Notes: generated by a model from the sequence alone, not told the origin. A stretch of 33,411 nucleotides of DNA from Sphingomonas sanxanigenens (GCA_003240855.1 QFNN01000018.1:1-33411), one strand, 5' to 3'. Shown: positions 22,649 to 31,700, counted from the first letter of the stretch. Numbers and translations: made by a program.

Positions 22649-23242
22649 ATGGACGACACGCAGAACGCAGGTATCGACGGCGCGACAGCGTCGGCGCTCA
22701 GCACCCCAAAGCTTACGATTGTGTCGGCAACTTCAGCTTTGCTTTTGACGAGCTTGCTCCTGGCGCTCGCCTCAAGCCTGTCCGCACTAGCGCCCTATCC
22801 CTATGCGCTGAACGCGTCCGCCCCGGTCCTGTTTGGCAGCATCTCGCTGGCGCTCCTGATCGGCGCAGGCGTCGCAATCGCACTAAGGAACTCGGTCGGC
22901 ACCCCGATGATCGCGATTACCAGCGCGGTGTTGAGCGTCATCGCAGTCGTCATCGTCAACGGCAACCCGCAGTGGGGTCTTGCTGGCCTGTTTCTGCTTG
23001 TTTTGCTCTCAGGATTGGCATTCCTCTCCGGCGCACTTCGCGCGCTGGAAGCGTCGGCGTTAAACTCACTGATTGGTATGTTCCTCCCGCTGATAATTGC
23101 GGCGGCGGCCTTCACGGTCATCGCCCCTATTGCCGCGAAATCGAACGCGCTTGCCCTTTGTAGCGTCGCCACCTCCGCTCTTTCTGTGGTCACGGCTGCA
23201 TTCACACTGCGTGTCCGTCATCGCGCCGTTCAAGACGGCTGA
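22649..23242 (+). CDS. Hypothetical multi-pass membrane protein
   Basis: 197-residue protein with about six hydrophobic helices (first near residues 22-45, last near 165-185), short polar N and C termini (R-V-R-H-R at the end, cytoplasmic by charge). No known domain is recognised. I chose the ATG at 22649 with GGGAG about 7 bases upstream; the frame is open to 22601. It is the first gene of a six-gene operon, 5 bases before the MFS gene, so it may assist export or sensing at the membrane. This is inference from position. Confidence 0.75.
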   Translation: MDDTQNAGIDGATASALSTPKLTIVSATSALLLTSLLLALASSLSALAPYPYALNASAPVLFGSISLALLIGAGVAIALRNSVGTPMIAITSAVLSVIAVVIVNGNPQWGLAGLFLLVLLSGLAFLSGALRALEASALNSLIGMFLPLIIAAAAFTVIAPIAAKSNALALCSVATSALSVVTAAFTLRVRHRAVQDG

Positions 23243-23247
23243 GGCAA

Positions 23248-24480
23248 ATGTATCAAGAACATCAAGTGCTCGGCGCCGGAGGCGTGTTTGCCGCCAACGC
23301 CAGCGAGCAAAACACTAGATGGGGCGCTGTTTACGCGGTCGCTTTGAGTGTCGCCGGCATCATCACGGCTGAGCTTCTGCCAGCCAGCCTGCTCACCCCG
23401 ATTGCGTCAGACCTCGCAATTAGCGCGGGTATGGCAGGTCAGTCGATCAGTGCAACCGCTGTGGCCGCGTTGTTTGCCAGCCTGTTCACCTCAAGGGTGA
23501 TAGCGAAGGTCGATCGCCGGGTCGTGTTGTTATCCTTCTCTGTCCTTATGGCCCTGTCGAGCGCGCTGACGGCGATAGCCACCAGCTTTGCTGTGCTGAT
23601 GATCGCTCGCGTAATATTAGGTGTCGCGCTGGGTGGATTCTGGTCGATGGCCGCAGCCGTCGCAGCACGGCTAGTCCCACCACAGGCGTTGCCGAAAGCG
23701 CTGTCGATCATCTTCGGCGGGGTCTCTGTCGCCCTCGTCGCATCAGCGCCGCTTGGTAGCTTTCTTGGCGGTATGCTTGGCTGGAGGGCTATATTCGCTG
23801 CTGCCGCAGTTCTTGGCAGCTTGTGCTGGCTCTGGCAGTGGGCGGCACTTCCACAGATGCTGCCAGGTGAGCAGGCTCAGAACAGCAGCATCGTCGCCGT
23901 GGCAAAGCGCCCACAGGTCGGCACGGCGCTCCTCGCTATCACGACAGTGTTCGCCGCGCAGTTCGCCTTCTTCACCTACATGCGACCGTTTTTTGAGGGC
24001 GTGACCCATCTCAGCCACACGTCGTTGTCCGCGATCCTATTGCTTTTCGGACTGGGCAATCTGGCCGGGACAGCCGCGTCTGGGCCGGCACTTTCCCGTA
24101 GCCTCAGGGGAACGCTGCTGTTTGCGCCAATAGCGCTGTCGCTATCCGCGGCGGGCTTGATCCTCCTGGGTGCCGCAGCCGTGGAAGCCAGCATACTCAC
24201 GGCGATTTGGGGCTTCGCATTCGGCATGGTCCCAGTCGCTTGGTCGACCTGGATTGCGCGCAATCTCCCCGACGCCTCGGAGGCCGCAGGTGGCCTTCAG
24301 GTCGCGGTGATCCAACTCGCAAACACGGGCGGCGCTGTCGCGGGAGGGATGCTGCTCGATCGCAGTGGCCCGCTGGCCCCGCTCATCGTCTCCGCCACGC
24401 TTTTCGCCCTTACCGCATTGATCGTCGGACTGGGCCTCTACCGGACGCCACGTCCGGCAACCGCCAAAGGAATCTTGTAA
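23248..24480 (+). CDS. MFS transporter, DHA1-like efflux
   Basis: 410-residue inner-membrane transporter of the major facilitator superfamily with 12 predicted helices. Typical features are the E-L-L-P-A-S-L-L-T-P-I-A-S-D-L start of helix 1, the R-V-I-A-K-V-D-R-R loop between helices 2 and 3 (motif A position), and R-V-I-L-G-V-A-L-G-G-F-W-S-M-A-A near residues 120-135 (motif B/C type), as in the AraJ/NepI/YdhP group of sugar or nucleoside exporters. The substrate is unknown. The stop is immediately followed by the GTG start of the SDR gene. Start: ATG with GAGG close upstream. Confidence 0.9.
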   Translation: MYQEHQVLGAGGVFAANASEQNTRWGAVYAVALSVAGIITAELLPASLLTPIASDLAISAGMAGQSISATAVAALFASLFTSRVIAKVDRRVVLLSFSVLMALSSALTAIATSFAVLMIARVILGVALGGFWSMAAAVAARLVPPQALPKALSIIFGGVSVALVASAPLGSFLGGMLGWRAIFAAAAVLGSLCWLWQWAALPQMLPGEQAQNSSIVAVAKRPQVGTALLAITTVFAAQFAFFTYMRPFFEGVTHLSHTSLSAILLLFGLGNLAGTAASGPALSRSLRGTLLFAPIALSLSAAGLILLGAAAVEASILTAIWGFAFGMVPVAWSTWIARNLPDASEAAGGLQVAVIQLANTGGAVAGGMLLDRSGPLAPLIVSATLFALTALIVGLGLYRTPRPATAKGIL

Positions 24481-25239
24481 GTGTTCTCGTTCAAGGATCA
24501 GGTTGCAATCGTCACCGGTGCAGCGTCTGGCATCGGCCTACAAACTGCACGCGCTTTCGCGGAGGCTGGAGCCAGCGTCACTATCGCCGATCTGGACGGT
24601 CAGGCGGCTGAACGCGCCGCTGCTGAACTTCGGCAAAACGGCCACAACGCGATCGGCATAGCTTGCGACGTTTCGGACGAGGCCTCCGTCGAGACGATGG
24701 TGCAGGCTAACCAACAGGCGTTTGGTCGCTTGGACTTCGCCTTCAATAATGCCGGCATCCACGTCGGGATTGCTGAGACGGCCGATTTGGAGGCCGTGGA
24801 TTTCGACCGCATCATCGGCGTGAACCTGCGCGGCGTGTTCAACTGCATGAAGCATGAGCTTCGTCAGATGCGCGAACAGGGAAGCGGCGCGATCGTGAAT
24901 TGCTCTTCGCAGAGCGGCACGGTCGGCATTCCTGGCCTGAGCGCATATACGGCGTCAAAGCATGGTGTGATCGGGCTGACGCGCGCGGCTGCGCTGGAAT
25001 ATGCCCCTAAGGGCATCCGCATCAATGCGATCTGCCCCGGCACCACGGAGACACCTCTGGTGCAGGGCTTGATGGAGCGCGAGCCGGGTCGGCTTGATGC
25101 AGTGATCGCGGACATTCCCGTTGGCCGCATGGGCAGCCAGGCCGAGATTTCCTCCGCCGTCCTTTGGCTGTGCAGCCCCGGCGCCGGTTTCATGATCGGC
25201 CAGATCGTCGCGCCCGACGGTGGTTACACCGCGCGCTGA
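24481..25239 (+). CDS. SDR family oxidoreductase
   Basis: 252-residue classical short-chain dehydrogenase/reductase, cytoplasmic, NAD(P)-dependent. T-G-A-A-S-G-I-G at 12-19 binds the dinucleotide; Asp37 at the end of strand 2 suggests a preference for NAD(H). N-N-A-G is at 89-92, the catalytic serine in N-C-S-S (about 142-143), and Tyr156 and Lys160 in Y-T-A-S-K. The C terminus ends D-G-G-Y-T, as in many members. The substrate is not readable. It starts with GTG directly after the MFS stop, so translation is probably coupled. Confidence 0.93.
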   Translation: MFSFKDQVAIVTGAASGIGLQTARAFAEAGASVTIADLDGQAAERAAAELRQNGHNAIGIACDVSDEASVETMVQANQQAFGRLDFAFNNAGIHVGIAETADLEAVDFDRIIGVNLRGVFNCMKHELRQMREQGSGAIVNCSSQSGTVGIPGLSAYTASKHGVIGLTRAAALEYAPKGIRINAICPGTTETPLVQGLMEREPGRLDAVIADIPVGRMGSQAEISSAVLWLCSPGAGFMIGQIVAPDGGYTAR

Positions 25240-25275
25240 TCGCTTCCCACAATCTCATCTCAGAAGGAACTCGCC

Positions 25276-26151
25276 ATGAATGATCAGCCTCATCTTCGCC
25301 TGAACACAGGCGCCAACATGCCAGCGCTTGGCTTCGGCACGTTCGCGATCAAACCAGAAGATACACGCGCTGCCGTGCGGACCGCTATCGAGACCGGCTA
25401 CCGGCTGATCGACACCGCTGCCAACTACAAGAACGAGGCCGAGGTCGGCCAAGCCATCGCCGACAGCGGCCTTGATCGTGGCGAGCTTTTTGTGACCACG
25501 AAGCTCTGGATTGAGGATTATGGTCACGAACATGCGCTGCGCGGGTTCGAGGCGAGCATGGAGGCGCTGAGCCTCGAATACATCGACCTGTATCTTCTGC
25601 ACTGGCCGCTTCCGATGGATTTTGAGCGGACGATTGCCGCTTTCAACGCGCTTGAGCCTGCGCTCATCAGTGGGCGCATCCGCGCGCTCGGGGTGAGCAA
25701 TTTCAACCCTGAGCATCTCGACGAGCTATCGCATCACACGGACGTGGTGCCGGCGGTAAACCAGGTCGAGCTAAGCCCTCTGCTGAGCCAGCGCGTGGTC
25801 AAGGCTGCAAATGCTTCGCGCGGCATCATCACGGAGGCCTGGTCGCCTATCGGCGGTCAGAAGCGCGTCGGTGATGTGCTGAGAAACTCATCGATAGCGT
25901 CGATCGCCGAGAAGCATGGCAAGACACCCATTCAGGTCGTGCTCCGCTGGCACATTCAGCAGGGCAACGTCGTCATCCCCCGCTCGATCAATCCCGACCA
26001 TATCGCCAGCAACTTCGACGTCTTTGGGTTCGCACTCACTGACAGCGAGATGCGCGCGATCGACGGCATGAACATCAACGAGCGTGGCGGCCCTGACCCC
26101 GAGACGTTCGACGTGGCAGCCTACCAGAAGATCCTCGCAAGCCGATCGTAA
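25276..26151 (+). CDS. Aldo/keto reductase, cytoplasmic
   Basis: 291-residue aldo/keto reductase, a TIM-barrel NADPH-dependent carbonyl reductase. The catalytic tetrad is Asp46, Tyr51, Lys76 and His109 (L-I-D-T-A-A-N-Y, T-T-K-L-W, L-L-H-W-P). The cofactor-binding end has I-P-R-S-I-N-P-D-H-I near 239-248. It has AAGGA 7 bases upstream of the ATG. The next gene encodes a close paralogue with an export signal. Both share T-F-D-V-x-A-Y near the end, so they probably arose by tandem duplication. Confidence 0.93.
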   Translation: MNDQPHLRLNTGANMPALGFGTFAIKPEDTRAAVRTAIETGYRLIDTAANYKNEAEVGQAIADSGLDRGELFVTTKLWIEDYGHEHALRGFEASMEALSLEYIDLYLLHWPLPMDFERTIAAFNALEPALISGRIRALGVSNFNPEHLDELSHHTDVVPAVNQVELSPLLSQRVVKAANASRGIITEAWSPIGGQKRVGDVLRNSSIASIAEKHGKTPIQVVLRWHIQQGNVVIPRSINPDHIASNFDVFGFALTDSEMRAIDGMNINERGGPDPETFDVAAYQKILASRS

Positions 26152-26209
26152 GCGCTGAAGTTCGACCAACCGGTCGCCTCTCCAAACGTAATCAAGAAGC
26201 GGAGTTCCC

Positions 26210-27196
26210 ATGACCACGAGACGCAGCTTTTTGGCCGCCGCAACCGCGGCCTCCCTCACTCCCGCTATCTTGTCGGCACAGGCCCGGCATGGCCAGTCTC
26301 AGGGTGCGAATGGCACAGTTCCGCTGGTCACGCTCAACAACGGCGTGAAGATGCCGATCCTGGGTTTCGGCACCTTCCACGTAAAGCCGGTAGAGGCGGC
26401 GCAGATGGTTCAAACCGCCATGGGTGCGGGCTTTCGGCTGATCGACACGGCAAAAAACTACGGCAACGAGGCTGAGGTTGGCGACGGCATCGCTCGCAGC
26501 GGCGTCGCCCGCAACGAACTCTTCATCACCACCAAGCTCTGGATCGAGGACTTTGGCTACGATCAGGCGATGCGGGCATTCGACCTCAGCATAAGCAAGC
26601 TGAAGCTCGACTACCTCGATCTTTATCTACTGCATTGGCCCGTGCCGATGGATTTCGGCAAGACGATTGCCGCCTATAAGGCGCTCGAGAAGCTGAATGC
26701 GGACGGTTGCATCCGGGCAATCGGCGTGAGCAATTTCAACGAAAACCACCTCGACAACCTGAAGGCGGCGACCTCTGTGGTCCCGGCAGTCAATCAGATC
26801 GAAATCAATCCGTCGCTCAGCCAACAGCCTATGCGAGCCGCTAATGCCCGGCGCGGCATCGCGACCGAAAGCTGGTCGCCACTGGGCGGCGAAAAGAATG
26901 TCGGTCGGCATATTGCGAACTCGACCATCCGTGAGATCGCAACGAAGCACGGAAAGTCTCCCGTTCAGGTCATCATCCGCTGGCATATCGAACGTGGCCT
27001 GATCGTCATCCCACGTTCCACGAATCCTTCTCATATCGCTGAGAATTTCGACGTTCTCGATTTCACGCTCAGCGAGAGCGAGTTGGCGTCCATCGATCGG
27101 ATCAACGTTAACGAGCGCAGTGGTCCCAATCCCGACACGTTCGACGTGGAAGCCTATCGGAAACTCATCGCAGGTCGCGCGCAACAGGCTCGCTGA
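26210..27196 (+). CDS. Aldo/keto reductase with Tat signal
   Basis: 328-residue aldo/keto reductase with an N-terminal twin-arginine signal: T-T-R-R-S-F-L, then a hydrophobic alanine-rich stretch and a probable cleavage site after A-Q-A (about residue 25). It is predicted to be exported folded, with its cofactor, to the periplasm. The catalytic residues are kept: Asp79, Tyr84, Lys109 and His142. The mature part is closely similar to the upstream cytoplasmic paralogue. A periplasmic aldo/keto reductase is unusual because NADPH is not freely available there; a tightly bound cofactor or an electron partner would be needed. The ribosome binding site is GGAG, 5 bases before the ATG. Confidence 0.9.
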   Translation: MTTRRSFLAAATAASLTPAILSAQARHGQSQGANGTVPLVTLNNGVKMPILGFGTFHVKPVEAAQMVQTAMGAGFRLIDTAKNYGNEAEVGDGIARSGVARNELFITTKLWIEDFGYDQAMRAFDLSISKLKLDYLDLYLLHWPVPMDFGKTIAAYKALEKLNADGCIRAIGVSNFNENHLDNLKAATSVVPAVNQIEINPSLSQQPMRAANARRGIATESWSPLGGEKNVGRHIANSTIREIATKHGKSPVQVIIRWHIERGLIVIPRSTNPSHIAENFDVLDFTLSESELASIDRINVNERSGPNPDTFDVEAYRKLIAGRAQQAR

Positions 27197-27225
27197 ACAT
27201 CAATTTGAAAGCCGGAGATCATCTC

Positions 27226-27717
27226 ATGCCAAAAGCAATAGGCGCGGTGCTCATTTCGTTGGGACTTCTGACGGCTGGTAATGCCGCAGCAAAAGGGCGT
27301 TCGGAAATGCAGATCAATCGAAAGTTAGAGATGCAGGCGACGAGCGCGCCTGCTCAGAACTTCACCGGGACGGTGACCATCACGGGACAGTTCAAGCGGG
27401 ATCAACCCTCTCGCATCACCGGCGCGGTCGTCGAGTTCAAGCCGGGTGCCCGAACCGCGTGGCACTCCCACCCGCTTGGCCAAACCCTGATAGTTACCGA
27501 GGGTGTGGGCTGGACGCAGGTTGAAGGTGAGCCAATCGTCGAATTTCAGGCGGGAGACATCCTGCTTTGCCCGGCCGATAAGAAGCACTGGCATGGTGCA
27601 ACGCCGACGCAAGGGATGACCCATGTCGCTGTTCAGGAAGCGCTCGACGGGAAAAATGTGACCTGGATGGAGAAGGTGACGGACGCTCAGTACCTGATCG
27701 GGCCGCCGAACGGCTGA
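27226..27717 (+). CDS. Secreted cupin protein
   Basis: 163-residue protein with a Sec-type signal peptide (K-A-I-G-A-V-L-I-S-L-G-L-L, cleavage near A-A-A) and a single cupin domain. Metal ligands are likely the two histidines in A-W-H-S-H-P, a glutamine in L-G-Q-T-L, and the histidine of H-W-H-G-A. The sequence pattern G-A-R-T-A-W-H-S-H-P-L-G-Q-T-L and W-x-E-x-V-T-D-x-Q-Y resembles the Mn-dependent cupin group that includes (R)-hydroxynitrile lyases; the actual reaction is unknown. The ATG at 27226 has GGAG 8 bases upstream; an in-frame TTG at 27205 is rejected. It is the last gene of the operon. Confidence 0.88.
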   Translation: MPKAIGAVLISLGLLTAGNAAAKGRSEMQINRKLEMQATSAPAQNFTGTVTITGQFKRDQPSRITGAVVEFKPGARTAWHSHPLGQTLIVTEGVGWTQVEGEPIVEFQAGDILLCPADKKHWHGATPTQGMTHVAVQEALDGKNVTWMEKVTDAQYLIGPPNG

Positions 27718-28110
27718 GGCGTAGCCTCTCGGGCCTTCGCTCTTTACGATCTTGGCAGGCATGCTCGACGACATGATACTGCATGATTGATCTCGTAGCG
27801 GCGCGACGAGGCATCATCCCATGAGTTTCCGGCTGCAGCTGCGGATTTTCCCGGAAGCTGCCATTTATTGCGATCGACAGATTGCGCCTGCTGGTAGACC
27901 TACCCCTGCTGGATGAAGGTGACGACCTCGCTGATCGGCGGGCGCGCCACCGAGAGATCGGCCTCGACTCCCGCAGATTGGCGACGTTCTTCGTTCTAGC
28001 AGAAATCTGCGAGAATGTATCGAAGCTACAAGACCTTCAGCCCGCATGCTGCTACTCACCCCCAAAGGGAGGCCGCAAAAAGGTCTGCCAAAGGCTTATG
28101 AGGGTTTCCC
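27718..28110. other. Gap without a supported gene
   Basis: 393 bases between the cupin and the KaiC-like gene. Open frames on both strands lack ribosome binding sites and recognisable families. No GGAAC box, repeat or clear terminator was seen. It should carry the promoter of the KaiC module. Confidence 0.5.
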
Positions 28111-29553
28111 GTGACGCAACATCTTCCCCGCCTTTCGACCGGGATCTCGGGTTTGGATACCATCTTCGGAGGCGGGTTTGTCGAGGGCTCATCTTATATT
28201 GTCCAAGGGCAGCCGGGCGCTGGTAAGACAATCCTGGGCAACCAAATCGCCTTTGCGTGCGCGAAGGAAGGCAAGAAGGTGCTTTACATCACGCTGCTTG
28301 CCGAAACGCATGACCGATTGTTCCAATCGCTATCCACGCTGACCTTTTTTGAGAAGGAACAGCTGGGCGGCAATGTCGTCTATCTGAGTGTCTTCCAGAC
28401 TTTGAAGAATGAAGGGCTGGACGCGGTGGTCGACCTGTTGCGCAAGGAGACCAAGCGTCACGGCGCCTCGCTCATTGTTTTCGACGGCCTCCTCAATGCG
28501 CGAGATCGCGCCGAGTCTCAGCTCGACGTCAAGACTTTCGTCGCGGAGGTGCAGAGCCAGGCGGCCTTTGTCGGTTGCACGGTCCTTTTTCTTACGAGCG
28601 CGCGAGTTGAGGACGACAGCCCCGAGCATACGATGGTCGATGGCGTTCTTGAGCTGCATGAGGAGCTGGTCGGTGTTCGCACGGTCCGACGTGCCCGCTT
28701 GCGCAAAAGCCGTGGTAGTGCCGCGCTAGGTGGCTATCACCAATATGAGATAACCGACATCGGGCTCTCGGTATTCCCGCGGCTCGAGGCGGCGTTCCGC
28801 ACACCGTCGGTCATAGATAGCCCAAACCCACAGCCGCTGTCATCCGGCGTCGAAGGGCTCGATCCGCTGACCGGGGGTGGCTTACCTCGCGGTTCGACCA
28901 CCTTGTTGATAGGCCCTTCCGGGTCAGGGAAGACGTCTTTTGGCATCAACTTCCTTGCACAATCGACTGAGGCAGAGCCAGGCCTTCATTTTGGTTTCTA
29001 TGAGACGCCCGATCGTCTCTTGCTCAAGGCCAAAGCACTAGGGCTTGATCTCAAGGCCAAAACCGAGGCCGGGCAAGTCGAAATCTTGTGGCAACCGCTC
29101 ACCGAAAATCTGCTCGACAAGCTTGCTTACCGCCTCCTCGACGCCGTCACCGCACGGGGCGTGAAACGCCTTTTCCTCGACTCACTAGGCGGGTTCGAGC
29201 GTGCCGCGATCCAACGCGCGCGCTTGGTGGAATTTTTTGCGGCCCTGACGAACGAACTTAGGGCTTTGGGCGTTACAACGATCGGTACGTGGGAATTGCG
29301 TGACCTTTTCGCCTCCGAGGTAGCAGCCCCCGGACCCGAGATATCCAGTCTGCTCGATAATCTGATCATGATGCGACAAGTCGAAATCCGGTCCGAGTAT
29401 AAGCGGGTCCTTTCCGTTCTGAAGATTCGCGACCAGTCCTATGAGGCGGCGCCGCAGGAGGTGATCATCGACGGGCATGGCCTGGCCATTAAAGGCCCGT
29501 TCGAGCTTGCTACCGGCATCTCGACCGGCCTCGCACGGCCACTCGAGGTTTGA
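28111..29553 (+). CDS. KaiC-like double-domain ATPase
   Basis: 480-residue RecA-fold ATPase with two KaiC domains: Walker A G-Q-P-G-A-G-K-T at 33-40 and G-P-S-G-S-G-K-T at 268-275. In each, a single glutamate (Glu65 in L-A-E-T and Glu298 in F-Y-E-T-P) stands where cyanobacterial KaiC has its Glu-Glu pair. In the second domain, I-S-S-L-L-D-N at 411-417 aligns with the autophosphorylation loop, giving Ser412-Ser413 where the clock protein has Ser-Thr. V-E-I-R-S and V-L-K-I-R-D follow as in KaiC. It starts with GTG and GAGGG 6 bases upstream. No kaiA or kaiB is near; it is followed by a response regulator and a kinase, so it is more likely a signalling ATPase than a clock. Confidence 0.93.
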   Translation: MTQHLPRLSTGISGLDTIFGGGFVEGSSYIVQGQPGAGKTILGNQIAFACAKEGKKVLYITLLAETHDRLFQSLSTLTFFEKEQLGGNVVYLSVFQTLKNEGLDAVVDLLRKETKRHGASLIVFDGLLNARDRAESQLDVKTFVAEVQSQAAFVGCTVLFLTSARVEDDSPEHTMVDGVLELHEELVGVRTVRRARLRKSRGSAALGGYHQYEITDIGLSVFPRLEAAFRTPSVIDSPNPQPLSSGVEGLDPLTGGGLPRGSTTLLIGPSGSGKTSFGINFLAQSTEAEPGLHFGFYETPDRLLLKAKALGLDLKAKTEAGQVEILWQPLTENLLDKLAYRLLDAVTARGVKRLFLDSLGGFERAAIQRARLVEFFAALTNELRALGVTTIGTWELRDLFASEVAAPGPEISSLLDNLIMMRQVEIRSEYKRVLSVLKIRDQSYEAAPQEVIIDGHGLAIKGPFELATGISTGLARPLEV

Positions 29554-29590
29554 CCCATTTCCTCAATCTGAGCCGATTGGGGCGCAATTC

Positions 29591-29947
29591 ATGAAAATTG
29601 TGGTAGCCGAAGACGAATTCCTGATCGCCGACATGCTGGTCGTATGCCTCGAGGACGCGGGTCATGAGGTGCGTGACGCGGCTCATGGAGCAGCCGCTCT
29701 GGAGCTCGTGCGACAGCAACGTCCCGATCTTATCATCACCGACTTCATGATGCCGTTGATGACCGGCCTTGAGCTCGCCGAGGTCGTACGCGCCGACGAA
29801 GCGCTACGTCGCATTCCCATATTGCTGGTGAGCGGCGCGCAAGGCGCTATCGCGCGTGATCGGACCGACCTGTTCGACCTCGTGCTCGACAAGCCCTATG
29901 ATATTGAGCGACTGCTAGAAGCGGTGGAACAACTCGGCAGCTGTTAG
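29591..29947 (+). CDS. Single-domain response regulator of the KaiC module
   Basis: 118-residue receiver with no output domain. Acidic residues Glu7/Asp8, phospho-acceptor Asp51 in I-I-T-D-F-M-M-P, switch Ser81 in L-V-S-G-A, and Lys101 in L-D-K-P-Y. It lies 37 bases after kaiC and 28 bases before the kinase gene, all on one strand. It probably receives phosphate from that kinase. The ATG at 29591 begins the domain exactly; longer upstream frames overlap kaiC. Confidence 0.92.
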   Translation: MKIVVAEDEFLIADMLVVCLEDAGHEVRDAAHGAAALELVRQQRPDLIITDFMMPLMTGLELAEVVRADEALRRIPILLVSGAQGAIARDRTDLFDLVLDKPYDIERLLEAVEQLGSC

Positions 29948-29975
29948 GCTGGTCGCACTATAGGGACGCCGCTTT

Positions 29976-31556
29976 ATGACGCTGAACGCCAAAATCTCAG
30001 AAGACGAGGTTCCATCGGCCGCGGCCAGCAGACTCGTTGCCATCGTAGAATCATCCTCTGACGCGATCATCGGCAAGACCCTCGAGGGCGTGATCACAAA
30101 CTGGAATGCCGCTGCTGAGCGCATCTTCGGCTATTCGGCGGAGGAGATTATTGGCAAATCCATTCTCACCCTCATTCCGGACGATCGCCGCGCGGAAGAG
30201 GACGAGATCATCAGCCGCCTTAAAAGAGGCGAGCGGCTCGAGCATTTCGAAACGGTGCGGCGGCGCAAGGATGGGACTCTTTTCCATATCTCACTCACCG
30301 TCTCGCCGATCAAGGACGCCGACGGGACCGTGGTAGGCGCTTCGAAAATCGCCCGGGACATCACCGATCGCAAGGCGGCGGAAGCGCTAATCGCTCGCCA
30401 AGCGGAACGCCTCGAGACGCTTAACCGCGTAGCAAATGTCATTGCCCGGGACCTTGATCTCGATCGCATTGTCGAAGAGGTCACCGATATCGCCACTGAA
30501 CTGACCGGTGCGAAATTCGGAGCCTTCTTCTACAACGTTATTAACGCTGCTGGAGAAGCCTACTATCTCTACACCCTATCCGGGGCGCCCCGCGAAGCTT
30601 TCGAAACGTTCGGCATGCCGCGTAATACGGCGGTCTTTGCGCCGACCTTCGCCGGCGAGGGCGTCGTGCGCTCCGATGACATCCGCCAAGATCCACGATA
30701 CGGCCACAGTGCCCCGCATCACGGCATGCCTGCTGGGCATTTGCCTGTAGTGAGCTATCTGGCAGTGCCGGTCACCTCCGTTTCTGGCGAGGTGCTGGGC
30801 GGGCTCTTCTTCGCTCACGATCAGCCGGGCAAGTTTTCGGGCGACGCTGAGACTCTCGTCTCGGCTATAGCGGCCCAGACGGCCGTCGCCATGGACAATG
30901 CCCGCCTACACAAGGCCGCGCAACTGGAAATCGAACAGCGCCGACGTGCCGAAGACGCCAAAGAGCTGTTGCTTCATGAGCTCAAGCATCGCGTAAAGAA
31001 CACGCTCGCCACGATCCAGGCCATCGCTGTGCAAACCTTCCGAGAGGCCCCGCCGGCTGAAGTGCGGGCATTTGTTTCGCGTTTGCTGGCGCTATCGGGC
31101 GCACACGATCTGCTCACCCAGCAGAACTGGGAGTTGGTCGATGTAGGGCATGTCGTGCACCGTGCGCTAAGTCCGTTCATCGAGGGCGATCGTCCCCGCA
31201 TCACAATCGCCGGGCCCGAGGTCGCGGTATCGTCTGACAAGGCTCTGCAACTGGCGATGGTTCTTCACGAACTAGGGACCAACGCAGTCAAATATGGCGC
31301 CCTTTCCAACGAGGCTGGCAAGATTGATGTTGCTTGGTCGCGCACGGCCGAAAGTTCAGATAAGGCGATCATATTAGTTTGGTCGGAAGTGGGGGGACCG
31401 CCTACCTCAGCACCAGCCCGAAAAGGATTCGGTTCCCGAATGATCGACCGAGCGTTGCGCGGTGAAAGTAGCGGCGCTGACTTCGATTTCAGGCCCGAGG
31501 GACTGAAAGTGACGTTGCGTTTGGCGCTAGATGACATATTCGGTGCGAAACAGTGA
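29976..31556 (+). CDS. PAS-GAF-HWE sensor histidine kinase
   Basis: 526-residue cytoplasmic kinase. The domains are PAS (about 18-133, E-S-S-S-D-A-I-I-G to the I-T-D-R-K end), GAF (about 150-308), and an HWE/HisKA_2-type kinase core: His338 in H-E-L-K-H-R-V-K-N-T-L, H-E-L-G-T-N-A-V-K-Y-G-A-L as N box (His431), and W-S-E (Trp469, Glu471), the signature that names the HWE group. The ATP lid is short, as usual. HWE kinases are common in alphaproteobacteria and often feed general-stress phosphorelays. The ligand of PAS or GAF is not evident. The start is preceded by a weak GGGACG site. Confidence 0.94.
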   Translation: MTLNAKISEDEVPSAAASRLVAIVESSSDAIIGKTLEGVITNWNAAAERIFGYSAEEIIGKSILTLIPDDRRAEEDEIISRLKRGERLEHFETVRRRKDGTLFHISLTVSPIKDADGTVVGASKIARDITDRKAAEALIARQAERLETLNRVANVIARDLDLDRIVEEVTDIATELTGAKFGAFFYNVINAAGEAYYLYTLSGAPREAFETFGMPRNTAVFAPTFAGEGVVRSDDIRQDPRYGHSAPHHGMPAGHLPVVSYLAVPVTSVSGEVLGGLFFAHDQPGKFSGDAETLVSAIAAQTAVAMDNARLHKAAQLEIEQRRRAEDAKELLLHELKHRVKNTLATIQAIAVQTFREAPPAEVRAFVSRLLALSGAHDLLTQQNWELVDVGHVVHRALSPFIEGDRPRITIAGPEVAVSSDKALQLAMVLHELGTNAVKYGALSNEAGKIDVAWSRTAESSDKAIILVWSEVGGPPTSAPARKGFGSRMIDRALRGESSGADFDFRPEGLKVTLRLALDDIFGAKQ

Positions 31557-31620
31557 CGCTGAACCGGCTTCGACCCAGCCAAGAGCATCCATGGGAGTAC
31601 AAGCACTGCGTATTAGGACC

Positions 31621-31649
31621 GAACGGGTCCCCAACCGTCGGACCCGTTC
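31621..31649. terminator. Hairpin after the kinase gene
   Basis: GAACGGGTCC (31621-31630) and GGACCCGTTC (31640-31649) are perfect 10-base arms around a 9-base loop. It could terminate the KaiC module, but no T-run follows, so it could also be an operator or a target of the IS30 element inserted about 50 bases further right. Confidence 0.45.
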
Positions 31650-31700
31650 AACGGACCTGTAGCATGTCAGCGCGGTTAGTTTTTGTCGCTCCGGTTAAAA

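Noticed and set aside
27882..28226. Plus-strand 114-residue frame before kaiC
   Set aside because: It overlaps the kaiC start in another frame and has no family or ribosome binding site.
28111..29553. A cyanobacterial-type circadian clock
   Set aside because: No kaiA or kaiB is present, the catalytic Glu-Glu pairs are reduced to single glutamates, and the neighbours are two-component proteins.
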